From Erigeron canadensis (Eukaryota > Streptophyta > Magnoliopsida > Asterales > Asteraceae): DNA of 64,000 bases. The notes beneath the pieces were generated by a model, which ran no database searches, was not told the origin of the DNA, and saw nothing but the letters and a program-made list of their open reading frames with translations. The DNA lies in assembly GCF_010389155.1 (NCBI RefSeq), contig NC_057762.1:5753513-5817512 (forward strand), given 5' to 3'. The translations under genes were made by a program, and so were the position numbers. Positions 9,943 through 21,736 of the stretch are shown here, one piece after another (positions within the stretch are counted from its first letter, which is position 1; each line of letters opens with the position of its first letter).

Positions 9943-11583
9943 TGATGTGACTAATTTATACCCATTACCCACATCGTTATTGGCCATTTTAATATATGTT
10001 TTTAGTCGTTTTTGTATGCATCTGACGCGTTTATGGTGTTTGTTAGTGTTTACAGGCTCTAAACAGGTTACGCGTCTATTTGGTACATTTTCGGGTGATT
10101 ATTGGCCAGGAAGTACGTTATGTTGATGAGAGTTGATTTGAATGGACGAGACGGCAGAGCTTAGCAAGTAATCGAGACCGAAATAAATTGGTCATGTACA
10201 AGCTCTTGACTGCGCCGCAGTGGGGATGCACTGGCCCACTGCGCCGCAGCCCCGATCCACGGAAATTCATGGACAAACCCCCACTGCGCCGCATTGGGGA
10301 TGGCAACAGAAGGACTGCGCCACAGGTTGTTGAAGAAGAAAAGAAGTCGTGGAATCATACTGCGCCGCAGTGGTGATCACACGAACCACTGCGCCGCAGT
10401 CAGCCGAAGTCAAGAACGACCAATACCTCACTGCGCCGCAGTGAGGGAAGTCTTAACCCCACTGCGCCGCAGTGGGTGCACGGGAGAACAGACCCTGCCT
10501 TGTTTCTGCATCAGATTTTGGAGGGGTATAAATAGAAAACCCCAGGTCGAATTTCAATCATCCAAAATCTTTCTAGGAGCTGCTCTATCAAGATTCTTCC
10601 TTCTCCAATCAAGTGAAACACTTAGGCGGACTCATCGAAGATATTACGGGCACCCATCTAGATCGTATCTACTTTTTGTCTAGCATTTTATTTTCTTCAA
10701 ACAATTGGTACATCATGTTTCTCTTATATTTTATTCATTATTGTGAATTGATCATGAGTGGCTAACTGTTTAATCATCTACCTTGATGAAACTAGACGGA
10801 TAATGTGATTGCAATATTTTTAATTCAAAAGGATTTATTTAATTATCGTTGTTCTGTGATCTTGATGATATTAATTCTTTTCATTAATTAATTTCGGTAT
10901 TGGTTGCATATGATTCTTCGTTGGTGGTACCAGTTGAATGTGTATGTGATTTTAAAATGATTACTTGTCTATAAGTAATTATCACTAGTTCATGATATGA
11001 TAGTGAATATCATTTTAAGAAAAGATTAGTTTTGTCAACGTGATTGATATCGGTTGGTGGTACCACGTTATTGTCACATAGGTTCAGTTGATAATTTGAT
11101 AGTCAATAAAACTGATTGTTAGAAGAATTGTCTTGGTTTTGGTGGTACCGGCTTGGGTAATTCGACTAGTAGTTAGGTGATTCGATAATTTGTTCACGGT
11201 TGGTGGTACCACGTGAGTAGCTTAATCTTGTCACGATTATCTTTTAAACTCTAGAGAATTTGTTCTTCATCAAATGCAATCACATTTGAAGTCAAGGGAA
11301 GTCAAGGTGGATGAGTTTTAATTATACTGTCTGCACTGTTCTTTTAAATTTATGCAAACATTTTGCAAAACCGATTTATTTAATTGTCAAAAAGGAATTT
11401 CGAAGCAATATCCGTTTTTCAAACCATTTTACAAGCAACTAATCATTTCCCAGTCCCTGAGAACGAACTCAAACTTACCTCTTAACTATATTACAAACGA
11501 TCGGGTCCACTGCCCGTGAGTGCGTAGTAGTGAGTTTTTGGGTAGTTTTAGTTTATAAATTTAAAGCTCGATTTTGCACATCA
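9943..11583 (+). mobile_element. Solo LTR with eight iterated palindromes before its TATA box
   Basis: It starts TGATGTG and ends CACATCA (7-bp inverted ends, TG...CA), and is flanked by a perfect 5-bp target duplication ATATT (9938-9942, 11584-11588). At 1641 bp with no internal region, it is a solo LTR left by recombination between the two LTRs of an element. Between 10209 and 10474 it holds eight copies of CACTGCGCCGCAGTG or close variants, then TATAAATAG at 10527-10535. Repeated GGTTGGTGGTACCAC blocks follow at about 10920-11215. Size and layout suggest a Ty3/gypsy element; orientation is taken from the TATA box. Confidence 0.85.
10527..10535 (+). promoter_or_regulatory. TATA box inside the solo LTR
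   Basis: TATAAATAG lies about 55 bp after the last of the eight CACTGCGCCGCAGTG-type sites. This is the expected U3/R arrangement for a retrotransposon promoter. Confidence 0.6.
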
Positions 11584-12192
11584 ATATTCTACTTACTTAT
11601 TTTAGTATTATGCGCAATATATTATCAGGTATTTTAGTTCAGATATATTATAAAAAAAAAATTTGGTAGACATTTATAAGATATCTTAATAAACATTTAT
11701 TTATATTATATATATCTAATTTTTCTTTCATTCTTTCGTATTTTTAGTTTATCTTTTTATTTTTTTCATCTTCATTACTCCACTATTTTCCACTCAAAGA
11801 TCAAAATTATAAGACTCGAGTCCTTCATCACCTTTAATATTTCATATTTTGTGAGTATAAAACACAATATACTTTTAATTTTATCTGTGTCTTTATTAAT
11901 AATATTAAGATCATAGTGTTCGTGATATTTATTTGAGTAATAAAAGAAAGAAAAAAATATATATACGGAATATATATGCATAAAATTATTTGGGGATAAA
12001 AATGAAAAAAAAAAAATCACAAAACCGTTGAACCGGTCAAACCGGACCGACTTACATGGTTTGGTTTGGTCCGGTTTGACAACACACCAGGTCCGGTTTG
12101 GTTTGAAATAAGTTGAAACCGCGAATCCTGGTTTGGTTTGAGATTTAGTCAAAACCAGACCAAACCGGACCACAAACACCCCTACTTAAAAC

Positions 12193-13958
12193 CACTAAAA
12201 AGTGTTGAAATCTATATCTAAGTCTTCTATATTATAATGAAGTTAAGTTATAACTGAGCTTAGATTAATTTGGAAAATAAGTAAAAGTTGGATTAGTTGG
12301 AAAACCATTGTTTTTGAACATAGAGGTCAGGATTTAATTCTCATTTCTTGCAAATTATTGAGGTTAGATGTGAGGAAAATAATGTTAAGCATATGATATA
12401 TGATGATTAGTACTGGTGGATTGGTGGTACGTTGATACTTCCAAGAAGACGTGTTTTTGTGACTTTTAGCAAACAAAAGGGAAAGTTGCCCATTTGTAAA
12501 GACAAGGAATAATACCCTTTCGTTTCGATAAAGTTCTAAAGCATAATCCTACCCATTTTTTTTTTTTTAACTATTTCTGTTTCTTTCAATGCTTTATTAA
12601 CCATGCGTCCCTGCCCACATAAAAAAAAAAAAAAAAAAAAAAAAAAGAAAAAGAAAAGTAATTGGATGGAAACCCCCTGATTCCATGTACCATTTGGTAC
12701 CCACTAATCCCTCAGCCAGGCTAGTGTTCAGGTGATTCTTAACCAATTAATAATCTCCTGATTATCTCAAGTTAAGACTTGAACCCAAGACCTCCCTTAA
12801 AAAGTGACGGTTGGTGGCGACTAGGCTATTACCCAATTGATTGATCTCTTACGTTTCATTTTACAGGTTGAAATGGTAATATGGACTGCTCGGATGATCG
12901 AGCTAGTAACGGACCAAATATGGTAGTTGGTCCATAATTAACAAAGTCATTCTTCATAACTAAAATCGAATGGTTTATAAAAGAAAAAAACATAAAAAAT
13001 AAAAACTCGTGTGGCATTCTTCAACTTAAAAAATCCAAAAGTGATGGCCTTAAAGTAATTTTTGTTATGTGTTCTTGCTTCTTTTGCAACCAATAGGTAG
13101 TTACATATAAAGCATTTGGTATGTACAATAAACGTAACACTCAATATGGTCTTTTACGAGTTATGGGTCTGATACCACCTACGACGGTGTATGAGAAAGA
13201 CTCTATATATAGAGGCAATAAACCAATAGTGTTAATAATTTGATCCAATCATTTGGTTATGATAATGAATATCTAAAGTAAATATATGCATAAAAAACCA
13301 TTAATATCTACATACATATCTTTACAGGCAGTCACTAACGAAATTATTAATTCAACTGATATGATTAAGTAAATCTTAGCCTACCTACTATTACATAAGG
13401 AAAATAATAAATTCTTTTAAAAATTAGCTTAAAAATTCTTTTAAAGTTTTAAAAAGGTGACATGTATTATCCACTAATTCTATTTCCTAATCTTGTTCCT
13501 TGATTTTTTCACATGTCATTATTCAATAGAACACTAATTCTGAGGATTTTTAGGCTATTTTATTAAAAGTATTAATAATTTCCCATTTATATAAATATCA
13601 CTATAAATAAAATTTTGGTATATAGAAATAGTGAACTTTTTAGATGTTGATTTTGGCACTTTACAGAAAGAAAAGTGGGTATGAACAGGAAAAGAATGGT
13701 TACCTCAAAACTAATCAAACACAAGACAACAAGATCAAGTGGATGCCAGGAGTCATATAACATAATCAAGAGGGCCCCAATTTTAGTCACCAATTTCAAA
13801 GGATTGTACCTTTTGGTTAAACCCTTGCTTCATGACTTTGAAAATGCAGGCCTAATTAACCCCTTAAATGTCAACATTAGAATACTCACATGCGAAACAA
13901 TATTTGTCCTTTTGTTTTTGGAAGTTATTATTTCAAGTTAAAATGAAATATTAATCGT
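12193..13958. other. Intergenic; SINE piece and A-runs, no gene
   Basis: It holds a run of about 28 A at 12618-12646 and a tRNA-derived SINE at about 12640-12840 (listed separately). The rest is AT-rich with short frames of no recognisable family. Confidence 0.45.
12640..12840 (-). repeat. tRNA-derived SINE (second family)
   Basis: Minus strand: box A-like TAGCCTAGTCGCCACC near 12820, box B-like GGTTCAAGTC near 12780, and a 3' end GGTTTCCATCCAATTACTTT followed by a T-run (A-run on the plus strand). It shares the tail style of the copies at 8212 and 56800 but differs in the body. Confidence 0.55.
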
Positions 13959-13969
13959 GGGAAATGTGG

Positions 13970-14299
13970 AGTTAATGCAAAAAATGGTGTATTTGAAAAA
14001 AATAATTACTAAATTAATGTTTTTCTAAAAATATTTGCAAACTTATTTATTAAAATGATGTTTTTATAAGTTTTTTATATTTTGTCATCTCTATTAGACC
14101 ATTAAAACTTAAAAGTTTGAAACTTATATAAAAAACTTTTAAGTTTCAATGGTCTAGTAGAGATGGCAAAATATAAAAAACTTATAAAAACACTATTCTG
14201 GTAAATAATATTAAAAAAACACTATTTTAACAAATATATTTAAAAGAACATCATTTTGGTAATTATTTGTTTCAAATACACTAATTTGGGCATTAACTC
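13970..14299. mobile_element. MITE with 11-bp target duplication (Mutator-like)
   Basis: It starts AGTTAATGC and ends GCATTAACTC, and is flanked by the perfect 11-bp direct repeat GGGAAATGTGG (13959-13969 and 14300-14310). An internal inverted repeat (TTTATAAGTTTTTTATATTT and TAGACCATT-type segments) makes the middle a foldback. The 9-11 bp duplication length fits Mutator-type elements. 330 bp, non-coding. Confidence 0.75.
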
Positions 14300-14310
14300 G
14301 GGAAATGTGG

Positions 14311-16616
14311 GCAAGGTAACAAATTAGTATCTGCACTGATATAACTATAATTGGCATTGTAATTAACTATCGTGGGCAGAGTGGATTTTCTTTTTTATGA
14401 TGTACTCGATCTAGCAACTTTGCTAGATAAATTAATGACATACCATTGTGATGTAAAAAAGAAATACTATAGTATAGTTTTTTGCTAAATGTAAATGATA
14501 TGTTAACAAGCGTTTATAATATAGATATGTAATTCAAAAACATTAATTCTTTTAATATTAAAAAGCTACTTAAAATTCTTATTTGTTCGAATAATGTGAC
14601 ATTAAAATCCGAGGCATGTGTTGGTGAAAAAGCTAGTAGACATAGGTTTACCTGAAGTAGCAAAAATTAGTTATAAAGTTTTTTTATACGATGGCGGGTG
14701 AAGAAAGCCATACGTTATCACCCAGAACATAATAATTTTTCACTCTTACCCTTAGTAAAAGTACAACATATCATCATAGGAAATCGATCGGTGCCCAACG
14801 TAGCCAGACATAGTCACCCCAATCTTTAGCCATGTACTAGATAACTTGAAATGCATTTGATTGTTGAGTAGTTGACGTATGGATACACTTCTGCCACTAC
14901 AAGAAAGTTGGTTTTTGGTGACGAGTTTTCAGAATTCGTTGCCGAAAAACCAAATTTCTTGTTGTGTGCTAGCTTATACACAATTTATCAAATCACTTAT
15001 TGAGTGCGATTATTGTGTTCGAGAAAAAAGTTTATGCATATAAGACAAGATTGTAGAGTAAGCTAAGGTTTAATAACTAAAATGACCAATTAAATATAAT
15101 GATCAAAACCATAATCATTGGTGCCATTAAAATCCTTAGCACCCAAGCAAAGTATATAAATGATACATTATACATACATGCATGCTTCCATCAATACTTG
15201 TGTAGTTGTGTTCTTTAAAATGTTAGACCACGTTTTGCATTTTTCCGCTAAGAAGTAGTAGTCAACTCTTCACTCCTTTAAGCAGAATAAAAAATCCCAC
15301 AAATCTATTATTATATTAATAAAAAAAATTGTGAAATAAGATTTTTTTAAAAGTTGTATTACCATACATCTTTATAATTTAATTATGACATCATACAAAG
15401 TATTTTTTTTAAAAATATGGATCATTAATATAGATTTTTATTAAATGTTCATATTATTATATAAGATTTTAATCATCTTATTTTTTGTTATAATAGGCAG
15501 AAGACTATTGGTTTTTTTCTTTTCAGATAGCGTATTTTTTTTGTCAACCGAATGTGTTTTAACGTGTGTCCACAATTACACAACTTTAGTTTCTGTTTAG
15601 TTTTGTTTTTTACGTAATAAATTATCACAACTTTTCAACTTATTTAACGTTGTTATTATACATTTTAATATGACAACATATTTTAAAGTTATTTGGGCAT
15701 CATTCGATTTATTTGCAAAGTGTCTATCCGTTAACCCGGATTGAACCCTGGTTTATTAGCTAGTTGATATATTAACATACAATCAAATTGCATTTCTTAC
15801 TAAACTCACGCCTTTTGATAATTTTATATTCATTTATCTTCTAACCCTTATAATAATTTCCCCACTTATTAAATTCCTTAAAATTTAATATATGAATTAT
15901 CTATTTTACCCATTACTTACTACTTTACTTTATGAACATATATTTTTTTTTCTTGAACATAAACTTTGCGCTAATTAATTACACGTACTATTAATCCATT
16001 TCAAATTTACAATACATATAAAAAAGTTTTACCTATAAGGCGGGGTTTGAATCTTGTCAACTATAAATTCATACACTGTTAAGGCCTAGTTGTTGGGGAG
16101 CTTAGCATGGTACGTTTTTTCTTGGCCACCGTTGCTCAGCTAATGGTAGCGGGATCCGGTTGTCAAGAAACCTAATTATAGTGAGGGAGTTTATTTCTAT
16201 TCGAACATCACCTGTACGAAAAAGCTAATTATATCATAATTATTGATAAAAAATAAATTAACAAAAAAACTGTTTTATAGAAAACATTAAAACTAAGTTA
16301 ATTTAATATACTATAGGAAATAAAAACAAATGATACGCAATAAACTCTCCGGCTTTTATATATCAAACTTGGGAACCATCACTAAATACTGATAAGATAT
16401 AAATTATTTGTTCACTCACATCATGCGGATATTATGCTAGATAGTTAATACAATATCATTTTTTGGTTGGATACATATGGATTTACAAAAATAATCTATA
16501 TCAGCAAAGAAAAACATTTTAGATCAATTTCAATATTTCCCAACCAATAAACTATTTGATTTAGCTTGTATATTAAATAAAGAGAGACAATGTATCATTT
16601 TAACTAATTATTTTAT
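14311..16616. other. Intergenic, AT-rich, no gene seen
   Basis: No frame with coding character. Box B-like fragments (GGGTTCAATCCG on the minus strand near 15735, TTCAAACCCCGCC near 16045) hint at SINE remnants, but neither has a convincing box A. Confidence 0.4.
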
Positions 16617-17185
16617 AAAACTTTCTAATTACAAGATCATAGTATATGATAAAATTAAAAGAAAAAGAGACTTAAAAAAAGAAGTTGATAGAATCCACAT
16701 GTCATATTTTGATAATATTAATAAGATTTTACAAAGAACTTTTATAGAAGTTAATCATTTTCTTTGTTTTAACTTCTATCATAACTTTTGGTATATTATG
16801 GTTTGGTCATTAAAATTATATCTTTGAAGTTTTGTAATTTTTCTAATCTGTCCATTAAGTTTTGATCTTTTACCGTTTGACCATTAATGTAAAGTTTTGA
16901 ATTTACAAGATCATGGTATGTTGCGAAATTGACAAAATTAAAAGAAACATTAGAAAAGAAAGTTAATAGAATTCACATATCATATTTTTATAATATTAAG
17001 AAGATTTTTAAATATTTTTTTTATAAAGGTTAATCATTTTTCTTGTTATAATTTCATCATAACTTTTGGTATTTTATAATTTGGTCGTTATAATTTTATT
17101 TTTGAAGTTTTGTAATTTTTTTAATTTCTCCACTAAATTTTGATCTTTTACGATTTAACCATAAGGTTTTAAACTTTTATAATTA
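16617..17185. repeat. Diverged tandem duplication, period about 284 bp
   Basis: ACAAGATCATAGTATATG (16631) recurs as ACAAGATCATGGTATGTT (16915). After each come the same ordered blocks: a GATAGAATCCACATGTCATA-type block, TCATAACTTTTGGTAT, TTTGAAGTTTTGTAATTTTT and TTTTGATCTTTTAC. Substitutions are frequent, so the duplication is old. No coding potential. Confidence 0.6.
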
Positions 17186-18101
17186 GCCATTAAGATTTGG
17201 TGTTTTATAAGTTGGCCCTCAAGTTTCAGTCTTTTGTAATCTAGCCATCAATTTATAGTTACATGAGGTCTAAAACTTTTTATGTAGTATTTGTTGACAT
17301 GGGCTTCCTTGATTGTTCCACGTTAACATTTTTTTAAATTATTTTCTTTTTAACTTATTTTTATGTATTTTAAGATTTATGGTACACTGATTTACTACGT
17401 GTCTTCAATGGTTTGGTGATAATGGATAGCATGTGAAATTTTCCGATTCAAATTCGAGTCTCTATATACTTTCTCTTTAATTTTTTTCAAGTGATTATAT
17501 AGTTACCAAACCTCATTCTACCAAAATAACAAATTGTTATCCCTGACCAGTAACCGGGTTTAACACTCGCATATCTATACTACGAGTAGTATATAAAAAG
17601 CGTAGACATCTATATTGAAAAGTTACATTTTTTATATGCCATATGACCAATATGTCTCTCTTATCTATTTACACATTTATTCTTTAATTCCTAAAATACA
17701 TACACTATATGTTTTACATCAATTACTTATATTACTCGTCGCCGTCACTTCTCCCACTAGTCGCACCCACTCTACACACTGTCGCCATCACCACTGTTGC
17801 ATTCTGTGAATATTTTCCGACTAAAGAAATGGAAACCAAAAACGTATAATCGTGCAAAATATAGAATAATAAAAATTCTTTTTCAAATGGCACTATCAAC
17901 TTTAATCTTTATGTATGTGTTTATACAACCCATAAAAATCACAACTTTAATCTCTTCAATTCATTCGATTCTCTTCTCATTACTTTCAACATTTCTTTCC
18001 CAACATGTTCCATTTCTTTCCTCTTCCCTTACCATGTAATCCCACCACTTTATTATACTAATAACCAAAATAATCTTTCATTCATTCATTTAATTAATTA
18101 G
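17186..18101. other. Upstream region of the U-box gene
   Basis: AT-rich, with no gene. A GATTCAAATTCGAGTC stretch near 17447 resembles a tRNA box B. The 100 bp before the ATG are rich in CATT repeats (ATTCATTCATT), typical of a plant 5' leader. No convincing TATA box was chosen. Confidence 0.4.
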
Positions 18102-19562
18102 ATGGGCAGTAGTAAACACAAATGGAGATTCACTCTCCTTAGATCACCATCTTCTAACCACCTCAAAAAACCATCACCACCACCACCACCAGAATTCATC
18201 TGCCCAATCTCTGGGTCCCTCATGGCGGACCCGGTTATCGTCTCATCTGGCCAAACATTCGAACGAAACTGCGTACTCGCATCGATATCGTTGTCTTACA
18301 AACTCACGACTATCGACTTCACCACCATTATACCAAACCTTGCTCTCAAATCCGCTATTATTAGTTGGTGTCACGCCAACTCAATCTCACCAATGCCACA
18401 ACCACTAGACATACATTCCGCTTTAAATATAATACAAAAAATGAGGATAAACAGCTCGCAGAATTATACGAAAATTCGTCTGTCGAGCTGTTTATCATCG
18501 ACTTCTGAGGAATCAGTAGTCCCAGCGTCTTCCGCTGTGCATGATTTATCTCCTTTGCGTCCGTTATGTTATTTATCATCTTCTTCTTCTTCTTCTGAAA
18601 TCGATAATCATGAAGAAGAAGAAGAAGAAGAATATGATACGGTTTTTATTAACCAGCTAAAAAGCGGGTTAATGTTAGACCATGAAAACGCTGTCGTTTC
18701 ATTAAGAAACATAACACGGACAAAACAAGAAGTCCGAATGAATTTATGTACGCCTAGGTTGCTTTCGGCGTTACGTCATTTGATTATTTCTAAGTATTCG
18801 TCTATACAAATTAACTCTGTTGCGGCTTTGGTCAACTTATCGTTAGAGAATGGTAATAAAGTGAAGATCGTACGGTCAGGAATTGTTCCGCCTTTGATTG
18901 AAGTATTAAAAGGCGGATTCCCCGAGGCGCAAGATCACGCGGCTGGCGCGTTGTTTAGTTTGGCACTTGATGATCAAAATAAAACAGCTATTGGAGTTCT
19001 TGGCGCGCTGGGGCCGTTGCTCCACGCGCTGAAGGCCGGGTCTGAGAGGACCCGGCATGACTCTGCTTTGGCTTTATATCATTTGTCACTTGTTCAAAGT
19101 AACCGGTCAAAGCTGGTCAAACTTGGGTCGGTTCAGTTGTTTTTGAGTATGGTCAAAACGGGTCATATGACTGGTCGGGTTATGTTGGTTTTATGTAACT
19201 TGGCTGGGAGCGTGGAGGGGCGAGCCGCGATGTTGGATGGTGGTGCGGTGGAGTGTTTGCTTGGGTTATTGAGTCGGGGCGAGTTTGACTCAGAGTCGAC
19301 TCGTGAGTGTTGTTTGGGAGCGTTGTATGGGTTAAGTCAAGGCGGGTTGAGATTCAAAGGGCTTGCAAAGGAGGCCGGGGCGGAAAACTTGTTGGTGAAA
19401 GAAGAGGAAACCGGGACCGAAAGATGTAAAGAGAAAGCAAAGAAGATCTTGGAGGTTATGAGACAGAAATACGAGGAGGAAGAGACGGTCGATTGGGAGG
19501 CGTTACTGAATTCAGACGAGGTAACTCGATCACGATTTGAACTTGTTTATGGTAAAGGGTAA
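18102..19562 (+). CDS. Plant U-box/ARM-repeat E3 ubiquitin ligase (PUB38-41 type)
   Basis: Single exon of 486 residues. After a basic and Pro-rich N-terminus (PPPPPP about 25-30) the U-box runs from about 31 to 97: EFICPISGSLMADPVIVSSG, QTFERNCV, IIPNLALKSAIISWC. U-boxes recruit E2 enzymes without zinc. The linker has a Ser run (159-164) and a Glu run (170-176). Armadillo repeats follow from about 190 to 460 (SIQINSVAALVNLSLENGNK, QDHAAGALFSLALDDQNK, RHDSALALYHLSLVQSNR), probably for substrate binding. Arabidopsis PUB38-41 have the same shortened U-box core, ending in LALKSAI, and are also intronless. This class is often linked to defence and hormone signalling; the substrate cannot be told from sequence. 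Confidence 0.93.
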   Translation: MGSSKHKWRFTLLRSPSSNHLKKPSPPPPPEFICPISGSLMADPVIVSSGQTFERNCVLASISLSYKLTTIDFTTIIPNLALKSAIISWCHANSISPMPQPLDIHSALNIIQKMRINSSQNYTKIRLSSCLSSTSEESVVPASSAVHDLSPLRPLCYLSSSSSSSEIDNHEEEEEEEYDTVFINQLKSGLMLDHENAVVSLRNITRTKQEVRMNLCTPRLLSALRHLIISKYSSIQINSVAALVNLSLENGNKVKIVRSGIVPPLIEVLKGGFPEAQDHAAGALFSLALDDQNKTAIGVLGALGPLLHALKAGSERTRHDSALALYHLSLVQSNRSKLVKLGSVQLFLSMVKTGHMTGRVMLVLCNLAGSVEGRAAMLDGGAVECLLGLLSRGEFDSESTRECCLGALYGLSQGGLRFKGLAKEAGAENLLVKEEETGTERCKEKAKKILEVMRQKYEEEETVDWEALLNSDEVTRSRFELVYGKG

Positions 19563-20667
19563 AGTTGGGACTCATAACTGAACCAAAGGTTTTTTTTGTG
19601 GTCAGTTTTGTGGCATTGTTTTGTGGATCATTTTTATGTAATTTTGGGGTCTTTTGGGCACCCTTTGTTTATGTGTGCATAGGAAAGCATAGTGGTGTAA
19701 ATAAAGATTTTCGAGTGGATTCATTTTGACTTTCAAAAGGTTTAACTGATCTGCGTATATGAATATGGTTGAGGTCTCATTGTTGTCGTGTTGGGTTGAA
19801 ACAGAATCTCTTATAGTGAAAGTTTGGTCGTATGGAGTTGGAAAAGGGTTGATCTTGTATCGTTGTTTAGCACTTGGCTCGACGAAAAAGATCTAGTTTT
19901 GTGAATAAACTGAAGTTACTGTCGTTAAATTTGCGTTTCAGTTAATTTGTTCATTTATTAGATGCATTTTTTTAGCAGCTATGAAATGGGTCACCTTTTG
20001 TTACTGAGCAAATTTACTAGCTAAGTTTGGTTCCGTTAACCAAACAAATGCACAATTCCAATTAAGTAAAATTCTCTCAAAAACTCACTTATGAGCCAAA
20101 GGCAAGTTCCTATGGCGGAGATTAATAAACATCCTGGAACTTTACTTGACTCAGGTTGAATAGATTAGTTTCTAGGCTTGTTTATAGGAGATCTCCCATT
20201 AACAAACCCATTCTGTGTAGTTTTGATGCTGTTAATACACAATTCAACTGGTATACCAACCGAATTGAACAGAAGACCAGCATCTAGCTAGTTTTACATA
20301 CTACTTTTAACTTTGAAACGTTTGAATTACGAATTTAGGGAAGTCTAGCATACGTTGTCTTAACCGGGTCCGCGCGGCAGAATAGATGCTCAATTTAAAC
20401 CCCTTGATGTAAATGCCCTATCGCTATAGGTTGAATAAGGTCTGTGAGACCTAACGACTACTACGCATGCTGCAAATTAGCCTCAAATTCCTCCAATCTC
20501 TGGTGAAACCCTTACCCATTTCTCTAGTGATAAGTGATGTTTTCTATTAGCTGTAGTTTCTGCTGCCATTTTTGTACTATTCTGCTATTCCTAGTGGCTC
20601 AACAATCCTTCTGTAGATGGGTCCGTTATAAAGCCAATGATTATGCAACATAGAACCTTCCTTTTTT
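19563..20667. other. 3' flank of the U-box gene, no further gene
   Basis: The first 150-250 bp are probably the 3' untranslated region. The remainder shows no coding frame or clear repeat. Confidence 0.4.
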
Positions 20668-21236
20668 GGCATTTGATCCTTTTCATAGACAACGCTTTTC
20701 CAAAACTGGTCCAGGGCACGTTTATGCATGTCTGATGATTTCTTTTTTTTGCTTTAAGACCATTTGTAAGGCTTGGTAAAAGGGGGTCAAGTAAGATGAC
20801 ATGGCAAAATAAATGAAGGTGAAAGCTTTAATCATAGTCAGTGAAATACTTAGGTGAAAGAGAAGTCGGCGGATTGTTCCACCGAGTAAAATGAATTCAA
20901 TGATGTGCACATTTTTGTTTTTTCCTCATATATAGCAAAAGAGTAGGTTGGTGGACTTAATCAGTATATACATATATAGCAAAATGTGAGGTTCAAATAG
21001 TAGGTGAATAGTTAAGGGTAAAAAGAATAGGTGAAAAGATAAAAATGTGAAACTTATGTGGCATAAAAAAATGTAAGTGAATGGTTACAAATGTTCTAAT
21101 AGTAGGACTGATAGATTGATAGTGATGATGACTTCAAAGGTATGTGTATGTATTGTAGGTTTGAAGGTAATGAAAGAAGGCAACAATAAATTTTTTTTTA
21201 TCAATAGTGTCCTCTAGAGGTAAGAAAAGACCTTAA
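20668..21236 (+). repeat. Dispersed duplicate, copy 1 (with MITE insertion)
   Basis: Starts GGCATTTGATCCTTTTCATA and ends AAGAAAAGACCTTA. Apart from the 339-bp MITE at 20758-21096 it matches 22697-22922 closely and in the same orientation. The duplicated sequence is non-coding. Confidence 0.8.
20758..21096. mobile_element. Tourist-like MITE with TAA target duplication
   Basis: Inverted ends GACCATTTGTAA and TTACAAATGTTC are flanked by TAA on both sides (20755-20757, 21097-21099). The paralogous copy at 22783-22785 has a single TAA and no insertion, which is a natural empty site. A 3-bp TAA duplication is typical of PIF/Harbinger MITEs. 339 bp. Confidence 0.85.
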
Positions 21237-21496
21237 AAAGTGCAAAACTTATTATTTTAATTTCATATCAAAAACTAACTCATGAATTTATTGAAACCAT
21301 TACAACTATATATTTTAATCACGTTAAATATATCTATGGTCCCTAAATATCTACTAGCAAAACCCATTACTTAATTAATAATGTAAGGAGACAGAGAAAC
21401 AATTGAACTAAGTCAAGCTAAGTAGCATTTATATATATATACTAGCTAGCATTGTTACATTTAAAAATTTTTATTAGTAGCTAGGTTACGATGTTA

Positions 21497-21727
21497 TCAA
21501 ACTGATGGGCCATCATGGCCACGTAGCTTCTTGAAGAAAGTAGCTAATACACCTTTTCCTCCATCTTGTGCCCGTCCGTTCTTGAAGAGACTAGTCAATG
21601 CCTCATCAACTTTCGCGAATGCCTCATCAATTTTATTCGACCCTGACCACCCCGTATACATCTGGCTTTCGAATAAGCTTTGAAGCAGCACATATGTTAC
21701 AACCAATATTATAACATCAGCATCCAT
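21497..21727 (-). CDS. Small hypothetical protein or gene remnant
   Basis: 76 codons from an ATG at 21727. The N-terminus is hydrophobic (VIILVVTYVLLQSLF, about residues 5-19), followed by a charged part with DEAFAKVDEALTSLF and a basic end FFKKLRGHDG. It has a more protein-like composition than neighbouring frames, but I recognise no family and see no clear promoter. It could be the last exon of a decayed gene or chance. Confidence 0.25.
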   Translation of the reverse strand: MDADVIILVVTYVLLQSLFESQMYTGWSGSNKIDEAFAKVDEALTSLFKNGRAQDGGKGVLATFFKKLRGHDGPSV

Positions 21728-21736
21728 TATCCTTAT

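Larger units (their letters stand above)
9707..12184. mobile_element. hAT-like non-autonomous element, split by a solo LTR
   Basis: The ends are TAGGGGTGTT (9707) and the inverted AACACCCCTA (ending 12184). They are flanked by a perfect 8-bp direct repeat, CTTAAAAC (9699-9706 and 12185-12192), the duplication length of hAT elements. Both subterminal regions are rich in AAACCGG and TGGTTTGG repeats. Without the nested LTR and its duplicated target the element would be about 830 bp. No transposase is seen. Confidence 0.8.

Noticed and set aside
10118..10683. Overlapping open frames on both strands
   Set aside because: They are produced by the repeated CACTGCGCCGCAGTG sites inside a solo LTR.
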